From Cylindrodendrum hubeiense (taxonomy: Eukaryota > Ascomycota > Sordariomycetes > Hypocreales > Nectriaceae), in assembly GCA_014621425.1 (NCBI GenBank), contig JAANBB010000014.1, forward strand, positions 62,001 through 126,000: a stretch of 64,000 bases of DNA, given 5' to 3'. The translations under genes were made by a program, and so were the position numbers. Shown here one piece after another: positions 46,406 to 57,947 of the stretch. Under the pieces are notes generated by a model. That model made no database searches. It saw only the letters and a list, made by a program, of their open reading frames with translations, and was not told the origin of the DNA. Within the stretch, counting starts at the first letter, position 1; each line of letters opens with the position of its first letter.

Positions 46406-47260
46406 TTAGCACACCGAGCCTCCGTCCCGAGCGCTTAATTTCACACACGTCACATTTGCTTGCCGCCAAACCCCACTTAGCTTTTGCTCCCTGATAGATT
46501 TGTAATTGAACAGCAGCCTTGTATCCCGAATGAGATGCACCCGGAAGCGGTGTCTCCCCTCATGATACATGCGTGAACTGGAGCTTTGAGACTCAAGGCG
46601 TACACCCTTGTCGATGAGAACTTGGGGAATGGAAACCTCACCATGCACCACGGCCCACCACAACAATGTGCCACCAGGCAAAAATTGGTATATATCTATG
46701 TCCACGCCTGTTTCTAACATAAGCTGCGTGATTAATTGGTGTTTACTCATAGCTGCTAGCGGTAGTGGGATCCGGTTCAGGTCATCGCGGTAATTCTACT
46801 GGGAAACAACTAGAGAACGAACGATTGACTCGTGTTCATTCCCCGCAGCCAGAGACGGTGCGGCCATGCCAACGAGTTCATTTATACGGCCAAGATGGTT
46901 CCCCTTGAAATCCACCTTCGCCTTGCGTGAATTTGCTACCTCCGGGGAGGTCCAGCCGCGACCAACCCAAGTAGACATAATGATGCCGAAACACGCAGTC
47001 TGAGGATTCCATTCCCAGCTTTGGAGGAAACAATCATGAACTACAGTGACCCGGGCATTTTAGTAGTTCTCCTGGATCTTTCGAATAGCTTTATTGCGGG
47101 AAGCTTTCTCTTCGGGGATACAAATTGTATCCTACCAAATCCCGTCACAATGAAATGGCGTTGCGATATCTCAAAAATCTTCCACTCGTTGTAATTGGAG
47201 GCACAGCAATGATGAGATCGTGGAGTCGGGGTGCTAAGATCACAGACCCACCTTCGCAAT
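46406..47260 (-). pseudogene. Degenerate HET-ankyrin gene
   Basis: Fragments in all three frames follow the HET-ankyrin protein at 47477-52033 in order. Near 47150-47050 the remains of its CIPRDKATRSKALKNIQ segment are split by frameshifts. At 46978-46900 MSTWVGRGWTSPEVANSRKAK matches the SPWFSRGWTALELAKSLK block. At 46406-46750 an ankyrin-like end appears (GGTLLWWAVVHGEVSIPQVL). Most of the repeats are gone. Several frameshifts and stops make it non-functional, and it is close to the 3' end of the intact copy, so it may come from a local duplication. Confidence 0.7.
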
Positions 47261-47476
47261 CACCAGTGATCAGTAAACGATCATAGTGATCACCAAGGGT
47301 GCGTGAAGGATTATAACGGATGCTGTTCGCAAGGACTCAACCCAAACAACGAGATGGCTCCACCAACACCTCAAGCAGATTTGATCTGCAAAGTTCAACA
47401 ATACTAACTTTAAACTGACAACTCTACATGAACTAATATTTTCAAGTAGCCGTACGATTGTATGGTGACTATATAT

Positions 47477-50400
47477 TCAACCCTCTTCAACTATTCTGAA
47501 TCCCCAGAGCATTTTCGTCTTGTTAGGATCGGCGCCGTTATCTAATAGTAATCTGATGATTCTCTCATGTCGATGCTCTCTTGCCAAAACCAGTGGTGTT
47601 GCGCTCAAAGCTGCTTTAGCATCCACACATGCACCTCCTTCAATCAGCAGCTTGACACCAGCTTCCCATCCTTCGTATGCAGCAACGTGCAGTGGCGTAC
47701 ACTTTGATGCATTTCGTGCCTCCAATTTGGCGCCCTTGGCGATTAACGCCCTTAGCACCATTTCGTTCTTTTTTACGACCGCAGCGTGCATTGCTGCTCC
47801 TGTGTCACCAATCTTTGCCTCAATTTTGGCGCCACTGTTGATTAATAGGACAGCTATTTCAAATTGCCCCTCGTATATTGCAAGAGTTAGCGCCAAGGGC
47901 GCATTCTTCCCATATACCTCCATATCTGCCTTATTGTCGACCAGTAGTTGAACCACTGACTCATGCCCGCTAAAGATGCCGAGATGCAGCGGGGTTTGCT
48001 TGCCCTTCGATTTGGCGTTGATATTAGCACGTCGATCAATGAGCAGTTTCGTGATGTTAACATGGCCCATATGTGCTGCAAGATGCAGCGGCGTGCAATC
48101 TTGAATATCCTTCGCATCGATATCGGCACCGTGAGACACCAACAGTCCGACTACTGTGTCGCATCCTGTATATGCAACGAGATGCAGTGCCGTTCTTCTA
48201 TCACCTGTCCTTGCATCAACTTTGGCTTGCGATTGTGCTAGCAATCTCACAATTGAGTCTTGCCCCGATGCTGCTGCCATATGGATTGGGGTAACGCCAT
48301 GCATTGTTTCCAATCCATGTCCCGGTTCCGACCACGTCATAGCCTGTGCCTCAACCTCGGCACCCTTGTTGATTAATAATTGGGCTGCTGTCTCCATCCC
48401 GTTCAGCACTGCATAGTGCAACGGGGTCCAACCGTGATCGCTACCATTAACATCGGCGCCATTGTCGATAAGCAGTTGAGCAACGGCCTGATGCCCGTTA
48501 TCCATTGCATCATGGAGCGGAATTCGGAGTCCATGCTTGTCATTAACGTCGAATCCCCCTTCAATCAAGGTCCTAACAGCCCATTCGAGTCCATGGCCTG
48601 ATGCAAGATGTAGTAGCGTTGGATAGCGGCGCGCCTTGGCCCGGTTGTTCGTGCTCTCAGCGTCAGCGCCTCGATCGAGGAACAGTCTAAATATTCTCTC
48701 GTGCCCACTATCTGCTGCATAGTACAGTGGTGAGAGGCTGTCTTTATCTTGAACATTTATTTTTGCCCCTCTTTCAAGCAACAGATTCACCACTTCCTCT
48801 TGCCCGCTCTCTGCGGCGTAATGTAGAAGGGTCCGTCCCTTTTCAAAACGAGATTCCGTGTCGGCACCCCTTTCGACGAGTGCCCGGACTATTGCGCAAT
48901 GTCCATTCGAAACCGCATATACCAAGGATGTAGATCCAGCTTTATCCTTGTCATTAATGCGAGCACCCTCGGTGATCAATCTTTTGACAATTCTCCCGTG
49001 TCCTTGATAGGCTGCATAATGCAAGGGTGTCTTCCCAGAATTATCTTTGCCGTTGACATTGACCTCGAGTGCAATTAGCTGCTCAACTAGCGACTCATGA
49101 CCCTTTGACACAGCACTGTGTAACAAGCTCCTATGTCTTTCGTCTTCTATTGTCTTGTCTGCTTCTTGATCAACGAGAAGCTTGAATGCCGTTTCTAGGC
49201 CGCCCTCCACAGCCCACTGGAGCGGCGTCCAGCCGTTGCTGTCCTTGGCTTCAATGTCGGCGCCATGAGTGAGGAGTATCTTGAGTGTTCTCTTGAAACC
49301 TTTCATCGCCGCCTCACGCAGTGGTGTCCAGCTGGTGTTGTTGGTCTTGTACTGTGTATCAACCATCAAAAGCTGCACCATACTTGCATTCCCGTTAACT
49401 GCGGTACAATGCATCGGAGACCATCTAGATGTGCCCATGTTCCTAGGTTCGAGTTCCGTTTCCCCTCCACATAGCAGTCCAACAATTTTATTGTGGCCTT
49501 TTATATGGGCAAGTTGCCGCGGTGTCCAGCTTAATAAGTCTTCGCTGGCAACCAGAGCCTTTTTGTCAACTAGGAGTTTCACAACGGCGAGATGCCCGTT
49601 CATTGCTGCAAAATGCAGTGGAGTCCAGCCGACCTTTCCATCGGTTGCGTTAGGGTCGGCCTTCCTGTCAAGTAGCAACCTGACTATCCCCTGATGGCCT
49701 ATGCCTGCCGCGAAATGCAAGGGTGTCCAGCCAACTTTGCTGTCTTTGGCTGCAATGTCGGCGCCCTCCTTGATCAACAACTCTGCAGATCCCATGTGCC
49801 CATACATTGTTGAATAGTGTAGAGGCGTCAGAGACATCCAGCCTGCTCTATTTAGAGACGGCCTTGTATTATTGACAAGGAATTCAACAACTGTCTGGAG
49901 CCCTCTCTCGGCTGCCATATGCAGTGCAGTGTTGCCTTTCACGTCCGTTGATTCTGTGTCCATGTTGTGCATTTGTAACAAATCAAACACCATCTTTACA
50001 ACTGTTATGGACCCTCCCCAAGCAGCACGATGCAAGGCAGTGCGTCCGCGCGAGTCACGAGCAGGGTTTGTAGTAACAATAGACAGAAGCTTGACGATAT
50101 CGGCCGCCCCTCGCTCGGCCGCCAGGTGTAATGGCTGTTGGCATTCCGTATCCTGCAGATTTGCATCCACGCCAGGGGTTTTGACCAGTAATTTAACGAG
50201 ATTTAAGTGACCTCTCCAAGCTGCGTGGTGTAGTGCCGTCCATTTATGTTCATCTTGATGATTAGGATTTGCTCCTCTGCTCAAGTAGCTACGAACCTGA
50301 TCTTCATTGCACTGCTTGACTGCAGATATCAATAATGTAGGGTTTTCCGCTTGCTCCTCTGTTTCGCCATGTTCCACGCTATCGGCTAATGCTGGTGGGT

Positions 50401-52033
50401 GATCGGAGATGGATCTGCTATCCATATTTTCAACAAGCTCCTGCGGACTCTGCCTGGACCCCCTAGTTCCAAGAACCAGTACTTTTGTTGTATTGACCAA
50501 CTTCGAATGTTTCTTGATGTACTCTTTTAGCGACGCTACGCTGAATCGTAGACTCCCAACATATTCATAGCAAGGCGTCCGGGTGCTCCCTTTTTGGCCC
50601 ATCGATTTCACTAGCAAGGCCCTGCCAAGAGACTCAGTGGCAGTCTCAGCTAATAGAACGCAGCGCTGTGGGTGTTTCAAAGCATCTCGGAGCGTGTCTT
50701 GGATGTAATCGTCAATGCCATCCCAGGAGCACATGTTCTCAAGGGTAAAATCCACAGGGATAACCGTCCAAGTCCCAACCAAATCCCCATCTTCGGTAAC
50801 CAACAAGGAGTCATCAGTAGAAGTGAGCGGCATTTCAAAGAGGTTGGTTGGACACCATATGAGATCATTGGACCTGGTTACCGAAGTATGAAACAGATGC
50901 CCCGGTGATATTTTGCCAATCTTCTTTATGATGCGGCCGTAGATGTCCTCTGGTAAAATTTCGGCGTGTGCGTCGGCACAGTCGACATCAACACCCATCA
51001 AGAGACCAGATATAATGGCAATATCATTGATTTTGGACATATGACGGCAGTTTAGGACTCTCAAGAGGTCGTTGAGTGTTGTGATTCCCGCCCGGAGGTT
51101 CTTGATAATGTCGGTTGCGGCTCTATGAGGCCCAGATGACTCACCAACGGTATCATTGGCGAGTATGTCAAGGTCAAGGTCCTTTATAAGGAGTCCAGAA
51201 GGGCCTCTAAAGACCACCATAACTTTCAGGGATTTGGCTAGCTCGAGAGCGGTCCAGCCTCGACTGAACCAGGGTGACATAAGAATAGAGAAGCATGCAG
51301 CCTCTGCATCAATCCATTCAGACTGTCGAAGGTAACAATCGTGTACCAACGTAATTCGAGACTCTTGATAACTGGATTGGATATTCTTTAAAGCCTTTGA
51401 TCGTGTGGCTTTATCCCGAGGGATGCAGATAGTGTCCCACCAAATCCCTGAACATTGGAATTGTGTTGCAATTCCAGCAAAGAGATCATAGAGACATTGG
51501 TTTACCTCTCCATCGGGCCAATTTCCAGCCCCAGTCCCATCTATCCAGACATGCGAGATAGCCATGTATGGCAGAGGGAAATCAATCAGAGACTTTCCAT
51601 CCAGAGCCCAGACTGTTGGTTTCCCAGCTCGGACAGCCTCTCGGAGTATATCAGCTCGGAATAGACCCGTGACCCGTTCGCAATCATTGCCGTTGCACTC
51701 ATGACGTTGCTGAACCTTTGTGAAATCCATTTGGGCGAACTTGCAAGACTTGATACTGCACTCTCGGTGGTTTTCTTGACTGGGGATTGACTTTCCGACC
51801 GGTAACAAGTTTGGCAGCTGTTGTCCAGCCACATCCCGGACTCGATTGGGACATAGTTTGAATACCTTGGTTGCGATACCAAAAGCCTCTTGCCAACTCA
51901 GCTTCGATTTACGGTTTGTTTCCTGTTCGAAGCTTTCCGAGTCTTGAATAGCGAGATTATCATCAGATGTTGCAAGTTTGGCGTGGCTTTCGTCAAAATC
52001 GTCTTTGAGAGTGATTGGAATGAGGGACTGCAT
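47477..52033 (-). CDS. Giant HET-domain protein with about 28 ankyrin repeats
   Basis: Intronless, 1518 aa, ATG at 52033 (MQSLIPITLKDDF). The N-terminal 300 residues hold a HET domain of the YMAISHVW subtype, with GIWWDTICIPRDKA and SPWFSRGWTALELAKSL. A linker to about residue 570 is followed by about 28 ankyrin repeats to the end (for example GWTPLHFAAMNGHLAVVKLL, TPLHYAAYQGHGRIVKRLI, TPLHLAAHMGHVNITKLLI). Unlike the kinase-ankyrin gene, these repeats differ from one another, so they are old. The protein would pair a cell-death trigger with a large binding surface, the layout of a recognition receptor without the usual NACHT centre. No stop or frameshift is present. Relics of similar genes lie on both sides. 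Confidence 0.92.
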   Translation of the reverse strand: MQSLIPITLKDDFDESHAKLATSDDNLAIQDSESFEQETNRKSKLSWQEAFGIATKVFKLCPNRVRDVAGQQLPNLLPVGKSIPSQENHRECSIKSCKFAQMDFTKVQQRHECNGNDCERVTGLFRADILREAVRAGKPTVWALDGKSLIDFPLPYMAISHVWIDGTGAGNWPDGEVNQCLYDLFAGIATQFQCSGIWWDTICIPRDKATRSKALKNIQSSYQESRITLVHDCYLRQSEWIDAEAACFSILMSPWFSRGWTALELAKSLKVMVVFRGPSGLLIKDLDLDILANDTVGESSGPHRAATDIIKNLRAGITTLNDLLRVLNCRHMSKINDIAIISGLLMGVDVDCADAHAEILPEDIYGRIIKKIGKISPGHLFHTSVTRSNDLIWCPTNLFEMPLTSTDDSLLVTEDGDLVGTWTVIPVDFTLENMCSWDGIDDYIQDTLRDALKHPQRCVLLAETATESLGRALLVKSMGQKGSTRTPCYEYVGSLRFSVASLKEYIKKHSKLVNTTKVLVLGTRGSRQSPQELVENMDSRSISDHPPALADSVEHGETEEQAENPTLLISAVKQCNEDQVRSYLSRGANPNHQDEHKWTALHHAAWRGHLNLVKLLVKTPGVDANLQDTECQQPLHLAAERGAADIVKLLSIVTTNPARDSRGRTALHRAAWGGSITVVKMVFDLLQMHNMDTESTDVKGNTALHMAAERGLQTVVEFLVNNTRPSLNRAGWMSLTPLHYSTMYGHMGSAELLIKEGADIAAKDSKVGWTPLHFAAGIGHQGIVRLLLDRKADPNATDGKVGWTPLHFAAMNGHLAVVKLLVDKKALVASEDLLSWTPRQLAHIKGHNKIVGLLCGGETELEPRNMGTSRWSPMHCTAVNGNASMVQLLMVDTQYKTNNTSWTPLREAAMKGFKRTLKILLTHGADIEAKDSNGWTPLQWAVEGGLETAFKLLVDQEADKTIEDERHRSLLHSAVSKGHESLVEQLIALEVNVNGKDNSGKTPLHYAAYQGHGRIVKRLITEGARINDKDKAGSTSLVYAVSNGHCAIVRALVERGADTESRFEKGRTLLHYAAESGQEEVVNLLLERGAKINVQDKDSLSPLYYAADSGHERIFRLFLDRGADAESTNNRAKARRYPTLLHLASGHGLEWAVRTLIEGGFDVNDKHGLRIPLHDAMDNGHQAVAQLLIDNGADVNGSDHGWTPLHYAVLNGMETAAQLLINKGAEVEAQAMTWSEPGHGLETMHGVTPIHMAAASGQDSIVRLLAQSQAKVDARTGDRRTALHLVAYTGCDTVVGLLVSHGADIDAKDIQDCTPLHLAAHMGHVNITKLLIDRRANINAKSKGKQTPLHLGIFSGHESVVQLLVDNKADMEVYGKNAPLALTLAIYEGQFEIAVLLINSGAKIEAKIGDTGAAMHAAVVKKNEMVLRALIAKGAKLEARNASKCTPLHVAAYEGWEAGVKLLIEGGACVDAKAALSATPLVLAREHRHERIIRLLLDNGADPNKTKMLWGFRIVEEG

Positions 52034-53020
52034 GATGGAGGTGAGCCGCCAGGTTGAAGTATCTCAGTTGAGGGTAGTAGAATGATGTAAGCGAGAAGTT
52101 GGAGCGACGCTTAGGAAGCTGAGCAGAATCAGCCAGCACATAAATACCGGTACATCTCCGCTTACTCGCTCACTGCCTATCGCATCGAGCAACGTTGTGG
52201 GGGTCGCGTATTGACGCCACCATGCACAGCGTTACAGCTCAATTGGATGAGCTTTTATTCTCGTTGAAGCCACAGCGCTTATCATCTCAGCCCAGGTGCG
52301 CTGGGTGCTGGCGGTTGCATCTGATCTGTGATTCGATTACTGTTTCTTACGTAAGCAAATAGCATCTTGGCTTTTTTCAGTCGATCGGGTCACCAATTTT
52401 GTACTCACCAAACTCAGATAGTTCAGTCAGCCGGAACAAGTCTGCGGCCAAGTCTGCGATGTGTGTATGCAAGGCCAAGTCGATGTCCCGAGGTATCAGG
52501 TCTGCAAGCCAGCCGAGTAGAAAATGGTACGTTGATTATGTACTGCATGAAGCTACCCTACAACGAGGCAAGTCTGTGTCAGTGGCTTCGGGCCCTTCAA
52601 ATCACTACCTCCGAAGACCGCAGCTATCATTCCAATTTGACCGTGTACCCTCTCCTTGATCATTACCAATCATGGCCGTCTTTGTGCTGAGCACAACGCT
52701 CTGATGTTTCTGCTAACATATGCCGATCACGGCCCGGTTTCATCGAGAGAATTAGTCCGTTACATACGAGGTTGATCCTCAATCCACTACGAGAGCTGTT
52801 TCGCAAATTGTTTATCCGTCGATTAATTACTTTCCTCTCCAAGTACCCCAGCAGGCTCAAAGTATTACCCATGGGTGGCACCTTTAGCCGTGGCTGCTGA
52901 AAGTTATGATTGCACACCCTCTTCCACCGCTACCCCAATCAGGGAAATGACAAGTTTTCGAGAGCACGAACAAGCAAGCTTCCTGCATCGGATGTCTGAA
53001 GATATGCCTTGCCTGTTCCA
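52034..53020. other. HET cluster spacer with relics
   Basis: Upstream of the giant HET gene. It contains the short HET relic at 52518-52605; the remainder shows short frames only. Confidence 0.5.
52518..52605 (+). pseudogene. Short HET-gene fragment, duplicate of 43069-43150
   Basis: RVENGTLIMYCMKLPYNEAS and LCQWLRAL repeat the segment seen at 43069-43152, with about ten base differences over 82 bp. Nothing of the HET domain follows. Confidence 0.7.
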
Positions 53021-53024
53021 GGTG

Positions 53025-53500
53025 GATCGAAAGCGTGGTAAGTTTCATCTCCTCATTCTTGGGCGCGTTAAATTATTGGAAGGTGCGCCGATGATATTCC
53101 TTTGCTGCTTCTTTGCACTGTAATTTCAGCGCCACAAAGGGAGTGAGGGTCGTTACGACCGTGCCAAGAAGACAAGCCGTCTTCTGCGGCAGAACTGAAA
53201 ATAGCCTCCCGGCTGATACGTGGCCCCAAACATGTCCGCGTCATCAAACGTAGGGACGATGTCGCCCATGAGCAGATGCGTAAGTGAGCGGCGTAGACGC
53301 TCTTGGTTTAGCGACCATGAAGATATGTATATTGAGATGTTCCCATATTCCCCTGTGATTATACTCCATGTTTCTTTTTTTGTTTATCCCAATCGACTAT
53401 TTGCTATGACTGGATGGGACGTTCACCAGTTGATATGTTTGTTGGGCGATCGACGATGAACGGGATCAAGAAGGTACCATCTCAAAAGTGAATGTATGTA
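53025..53500 (+). repeat. Direct duplication, copy 1 (upstream side of HET gene 3')
   Basis: Matches 56070-56520 in order: GTGGATCGAAAG.GTGGTAAG, a block TTTTAGCG/TTTCAGCG, GTCCGCGTCATCA, CCATGAGCAGATG and GTGAGCGGCGTAG. The block looks like part of a former gene (possible exon around MSRCVSERRRRSWF) with an intron-like GGTAAG...CAG, but I recognise no family. Confidence 0.65.
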
Positions 53501-53620
53501 TAGGTGATCAGCACATACCCTAAGTGCTACTCTATTGCTCTGTTTAATCACAGTACTGTAGACAGAATAATATTAAAACGAGTACAGAAATTGAAACTTC
53601 AATACCCATAAATACAATCC

Positions 53621-55487
53621 TCAACTGATAATAATCGTTTGCTTCGCATCCATCCACCACGAACGGTCGGCAGGGAGGAAACGTCTCACCGTACCTAATC
53701 TTCTGTAAGTCTCACCACCCTCTTGTAGCTTGACAAGCAGCCCAAAAGCGCCTAATGAGTGAAACCCCAAGAGCACAAATTGTACCGTGTTCCCCTCGTC
53801 TAACATCTCTGAATCGTCACGAACACCACTCCACGTTTGTTTTGCTCCCGGCTCATTCTCCGGGGCCTTCCTACGCCTCTCTATCTCAGATCTTAGCTCA
53901 TGGAATGGTCTCATGACCGCAAGTAGGCAGAGTTGTCCTTTCTTCCCTTTATTGATATCATCAACCCATTGAATCTCTGCATCTTTCTCAATACTGATTA
54001 GATTGGGCATCTTGATCTTCGCCTCTGTCGCCGCCCAACTCCAGCTTGGGGGCCCCATCGCGACAGTGTTTGCTGCATCATCAGGTTGAATGTGCTCGTC
54101 CCTTCCCCACATCAAGTGCTCGTATAGTTTCTTCTTCCACATCCCATAGAGATACTCATCCTTCCACCTTTCCGCAAGTATCGTAGAAAACCCTTCTAGT
54201 GCCGGAAGACGATCCGAAATGTACGTCATGTCACGCGACGTATAGTCTTTGACTATGTTTGCCCAAACGTCTCGCCGCCTGTCCTTTGTTGTAAGTCGCC
54301 GACAAGGCCAAACGGGGTAATAATCTATGTTGCTTGTGATAATCGGATGAGGAAGAGTAGAATTGCACTGCCAAATTGCTTCGTAGGTCCCAAATATTAG
54401 AAGTCGCTTGGGGAGGAGGAATTCCTCCATGGTCCAGGCCCGTGAATAGAGAGGCTCCTTTGTACACTCATTGAGAACCTTTGGGGTCAGCGAGATCTTC
54501 CCCTGGGTACCAGATGGTGAGTACAGAGGCAATTGGCAGGCTGGAGGTCGTTCCCTCGAATGCAAGAACCCTTCTGTGACGCTAGAGGCTACAGCAGCGG
54601 CGATCGTTAGAGTTGAGTCATGATAATATCTTCCCATATTTTTCAGCTCCTGTTTCTTGTCCAAGTGGCCTGTATCTTGAATAATACACAAGACATCAAT
54701 CCACAAATACCGGATTTCAAGTTGAGCCGCGATAATGATGGCATCCTGAATGGTCTGAGGTAATGAAGACACTAATATCCCGTTTTTGTGACTCTGGAGG
54801 GTCTGCGTTGTCGTTGTTACAGGCTGATCCTTCATGCCCCATACATAGCTAAGTGCCACGTATTGATCCCGTAGACCAGGTGCACTCTCGTATAGCCTGA
54901 CATTTTGTAGAGTATCGTCAATAGAAATTACTCGTGTTGGCAACAGTGGAAGCTTCGTCCCAGAGCATCTCCCGTGTCCATTGCGCTCCGATGCCTGGAT
55001 GCAGATTGCAAGCCGCTCCTTAACCAATGTGATGACAGCATCACAGCCGGGATCTAATATCAGAGGTTCATTTGCGACTTGTTTCGAGGCAGGATCTTCT
55101 GTTGAAGAATTAGCAAGTGGGTTTGACACGCTATTATCCAGCTATCAGTCACGTACGCGGATCCGCAGAAACAAACACGTCAAAGTGGCTTATGCCGTCT
55201 CCAGGATTGGCAGCTCTCTTATATCGAAGAGAGCTTATCTTTTGCGACTCTGGTTCGGAAAGAGCCACCACTTTTGGATCCCACGTTTCGGCCCTTTTCC
55301 ACATCTTGTTCATCTTCAAGGCTGCATTCCAGAACATTTCGCAGCAGGGACAGCTTCTTGCGCTCTCTTCAAGATCTTTTTTTGAAAGATGTGGATAGCC
55401 TTCGGTTGATGTCAGTTTTTCAAATCCATCCCGGGATCCAGTCATCAAAGCGCAGCAAGTGCAAAGGTTGATTGTGGTGGATGCCAT
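53621..55487 (-). CDS. HET-domain protein (short form)
   Basis: Two exons, 55487-55157 and 55098-53621, 602 aa. The 58 nt intron starts GTACGT and has a TTGCTAATT branch site; phases agree. Residues 1-110 are a cysteine-containing N terminus (LCTCCALMTG, CPCCEMFWNA). The HET domain then shows YVALSYVWGM, RYLWIDVLCIIQD and YSRAWTMEEFLLPKRLL. A late GPPSWSWAATEAKI block is usual for HET proteins. Such proteins cause cell death or growth arrest after hyphal fusion between incompatible strains. No other domain is fused. The gene is intact and lies between two direct copies of a 450 bp segment. Confidence 0.9.
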
Positions 55488-57947
55488 TCTTCCCCCAAGC
55501 CAAAAAAGAAAATTCAAGAGGAAGAAATAAGGCAGAGAAAGATGGAAAGAAAGAAACGCAATGATGGTGTGAAATTGAACGAGTAAACGCACAGGATACA
55601 TGCTTCAATGTTCCTTCTTCTTTTCCTGATAAAACGTCAAGTTGGAATTGAGACAAGAAACGCAATTTTGAGTTGGTTAGAAATGCAAAGGCCGCTACAT
55701 CCCATTGATAAATTGAGGTGAAGGCTAAATATGGAGCTGAACAACAGAACCCCAAAATAGATTGTTGCATTTCAGCCGCACGAGGCTGGCGTCACATACG
55801 ACATATTGGGAGCGCAGCCGCCACCCTATCACTAACTTAGTATTGAAGCTGCCTTGCCCAGAGAAATGTCATGTTTCAGTGACAGCGCTTGTGATAGCGC
55901 TCGGGACCAACGCTAGCAGCTGTGCGCTGGCCCTGCGTCCTACTGTAGGCGACGAATAGCCTCTTCAGCGCGCGGAGTAGCAGGTGCTGTTTCTCGCTCA
56001 GCGCTCAGCGATCCACGGCCGGCTCGTCCACGCATAATATAATCAGGCTCGACGCCAAATCAAATAGCCGAGGTGGATCGAAAGTGTGGTAAGCTGTATC
56101 TCCTCGTTCTTGTGCCAAAGTCCTTTTCTCAACTTGCACTGCAATTTTAGCGCTATGAAGGGAGTGTCGACAGGCGGTCTCGTACGGCAGAATCGGAAGC
56201 ACAGGCTCAAGATCCGGCTAATAAATGGGCCCCACACGTCCGCGTCATCAGGCGTAGCGGCACACCTTCGTCCATGAGCAGATGTGGAAGTGAGCGGCGT
56301 AGGCGCTCTTATTTTAACGACCGTGACGATGCATACATAAAGATGCTCCCATACTCCCTTGCGAGTACACTCTACGCTTTTTTGGCTTCCCGAATATACT
56401 ATTCACCATTACTAGAGGTGACGCGCACGGATTGCCACCGTTGATTGGTTGTCAATGATGAAAGGTCCGAAGAAGTGCCTCCTTGAATATGAGTGCGTGT
56501 ATGAACGAGATTGCAATAGACGTCTTAGGAGCTAGAATCTTGAGCAGTTAAAAAATTAGCCAGATCATCAATCAAGGCCTCCAACATAAACGTTGTAGGA
56601 AGCGCGCTTCTGGACTGAGTCCGAAGTTTGCGTGTTCCTGGGAGCAGGGAGTGCAACTTACCCTACAGTCGCACACTGGGCCTGGAAAAGGTGCCAATAG
56701 CCTTATCGCTGCTATGGGGGTGTGTCCTTTCGGATATAGAAGGCCCTATGGCGGCTGTACAGGGTGCCTGTGGTGCTAAACGCTCGGGGTTAAAAAAAGA
56801 AAATTAGGGGCAACGTGTGCTAAAGGTTAGGGGCTGGATGTGCTGAAAGTGGGGAGCTAACGCACGAACCAGGGCGCCAAGTGAGCTAGGTCCACAATTA
56901 GGAGTATGCAATCGATCTTCGATGTCTCCAAGACGTGCTTATTGAATACGATTTCCCTGCTTCATGACTGCTTCGAGCACGACATTGGACGACAATCATG
57001 AGCTGCCCCTCGGGTCCCGGCGAACCACGCAGGGCGTTAAGCGGCCGACCCACCCGGAAAATTGTAGGGCGTTTGTTCTCGCCGACGATCCCGCCCACAT
57101 CCCTGGCCGAGAACAGGTACAGCTGAAACGAGTTTCAAGTAGACTCGCCCGCCCATTGGAGCACGTCCGTCCCGGAAGCCCATTCATGGAAATATCCCTC
57201 TGGCCTGGACAAACCGCCGCCGATGTCATGGCCGGTAGCGCGCGGGCTAGCTACGGGTAAGCGATTGTCAGCATCGGGAGAGGCTTGTTCGACGTAGCGC
57301 TCTGTGTGTGTTCTGCTCAACCTCCGCGATGTGAGTGGGCTGATCGACGTCAGCAATGCGGGGTGGAGTCTTCCGTCTCAGGAGGTCCGCGCCGTTGGCC
57401 AACCGTGCCAATGCTCGCTACACGCGGAGACGACGGCTGACTCGCGCCCCTTTTGCAGGTAGAAACATCCAAGCATCGGTCATTCCAAGGTTGCGTCCAC
57501 AATCTCGCGGGTCCGCTTTCTCCTGACACCCGCTAACTGACGTTTCACCGGGAAGCATGAGTCCCCGGTCCCCCCCCGGATAGCCGTGTCGCAGCCCCCG
57601 GTAGCTGGCCAGCCCCTGTAATTTTGCTCTGCTGCGCTGCAAATCGCCTATAAGTACGACCCGGGCTATCACGCACCATGTTCCCGGCGGCGCAGAGAAA
57701 TCTCTCCTCCTGCTCCTCACTGTCCGTGCTTTGCCATTCTCTTCTAACATTCTTTTTCCTGTTTCGATACCACGTTTGTCCCCCCACGATCTCTCTGATT
57801 CCGTCGGGCAGGCCCCACTAGAGAGAAACAGAACATTTTTTGATTAATTTATCGTGGGCTGGTTCTAATTAATGCTTACCCCTCCGTCCTGCTACGAGGC
57901 GTCGATCCCAATCGCCTGTTGAGGGTCCGATATATTGCCGCTAGACC
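55488..57947. other. Intergenic with duplication copy 2, otherwise unassigned
   Basis: HET gene promoter, then the second copy of the 450 bp duplication (56070-56520). From 56800 on the DNA is more GC-rich but has no gene I can support; frames at 56964-57750 overlap on both strands without domains. The part next to 57948 is the acyltransferase promoter. Confidence 0.5.
56070..56520 (+). repeat. Direct duplication, copy 2
   Basis: Second copy of the block at 53025-53500, same orientation, about 3.0 kb away with one HET gene between them. Identity is patchy, many changes are transitions, and small indels interrupt any frame. Confidence 0.65.

Noticed and set aside
56964..57750. Frames of about 100 codons on both strands in GC-rich DNA
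   Set aside because: Overlap each other, no start context or domain.
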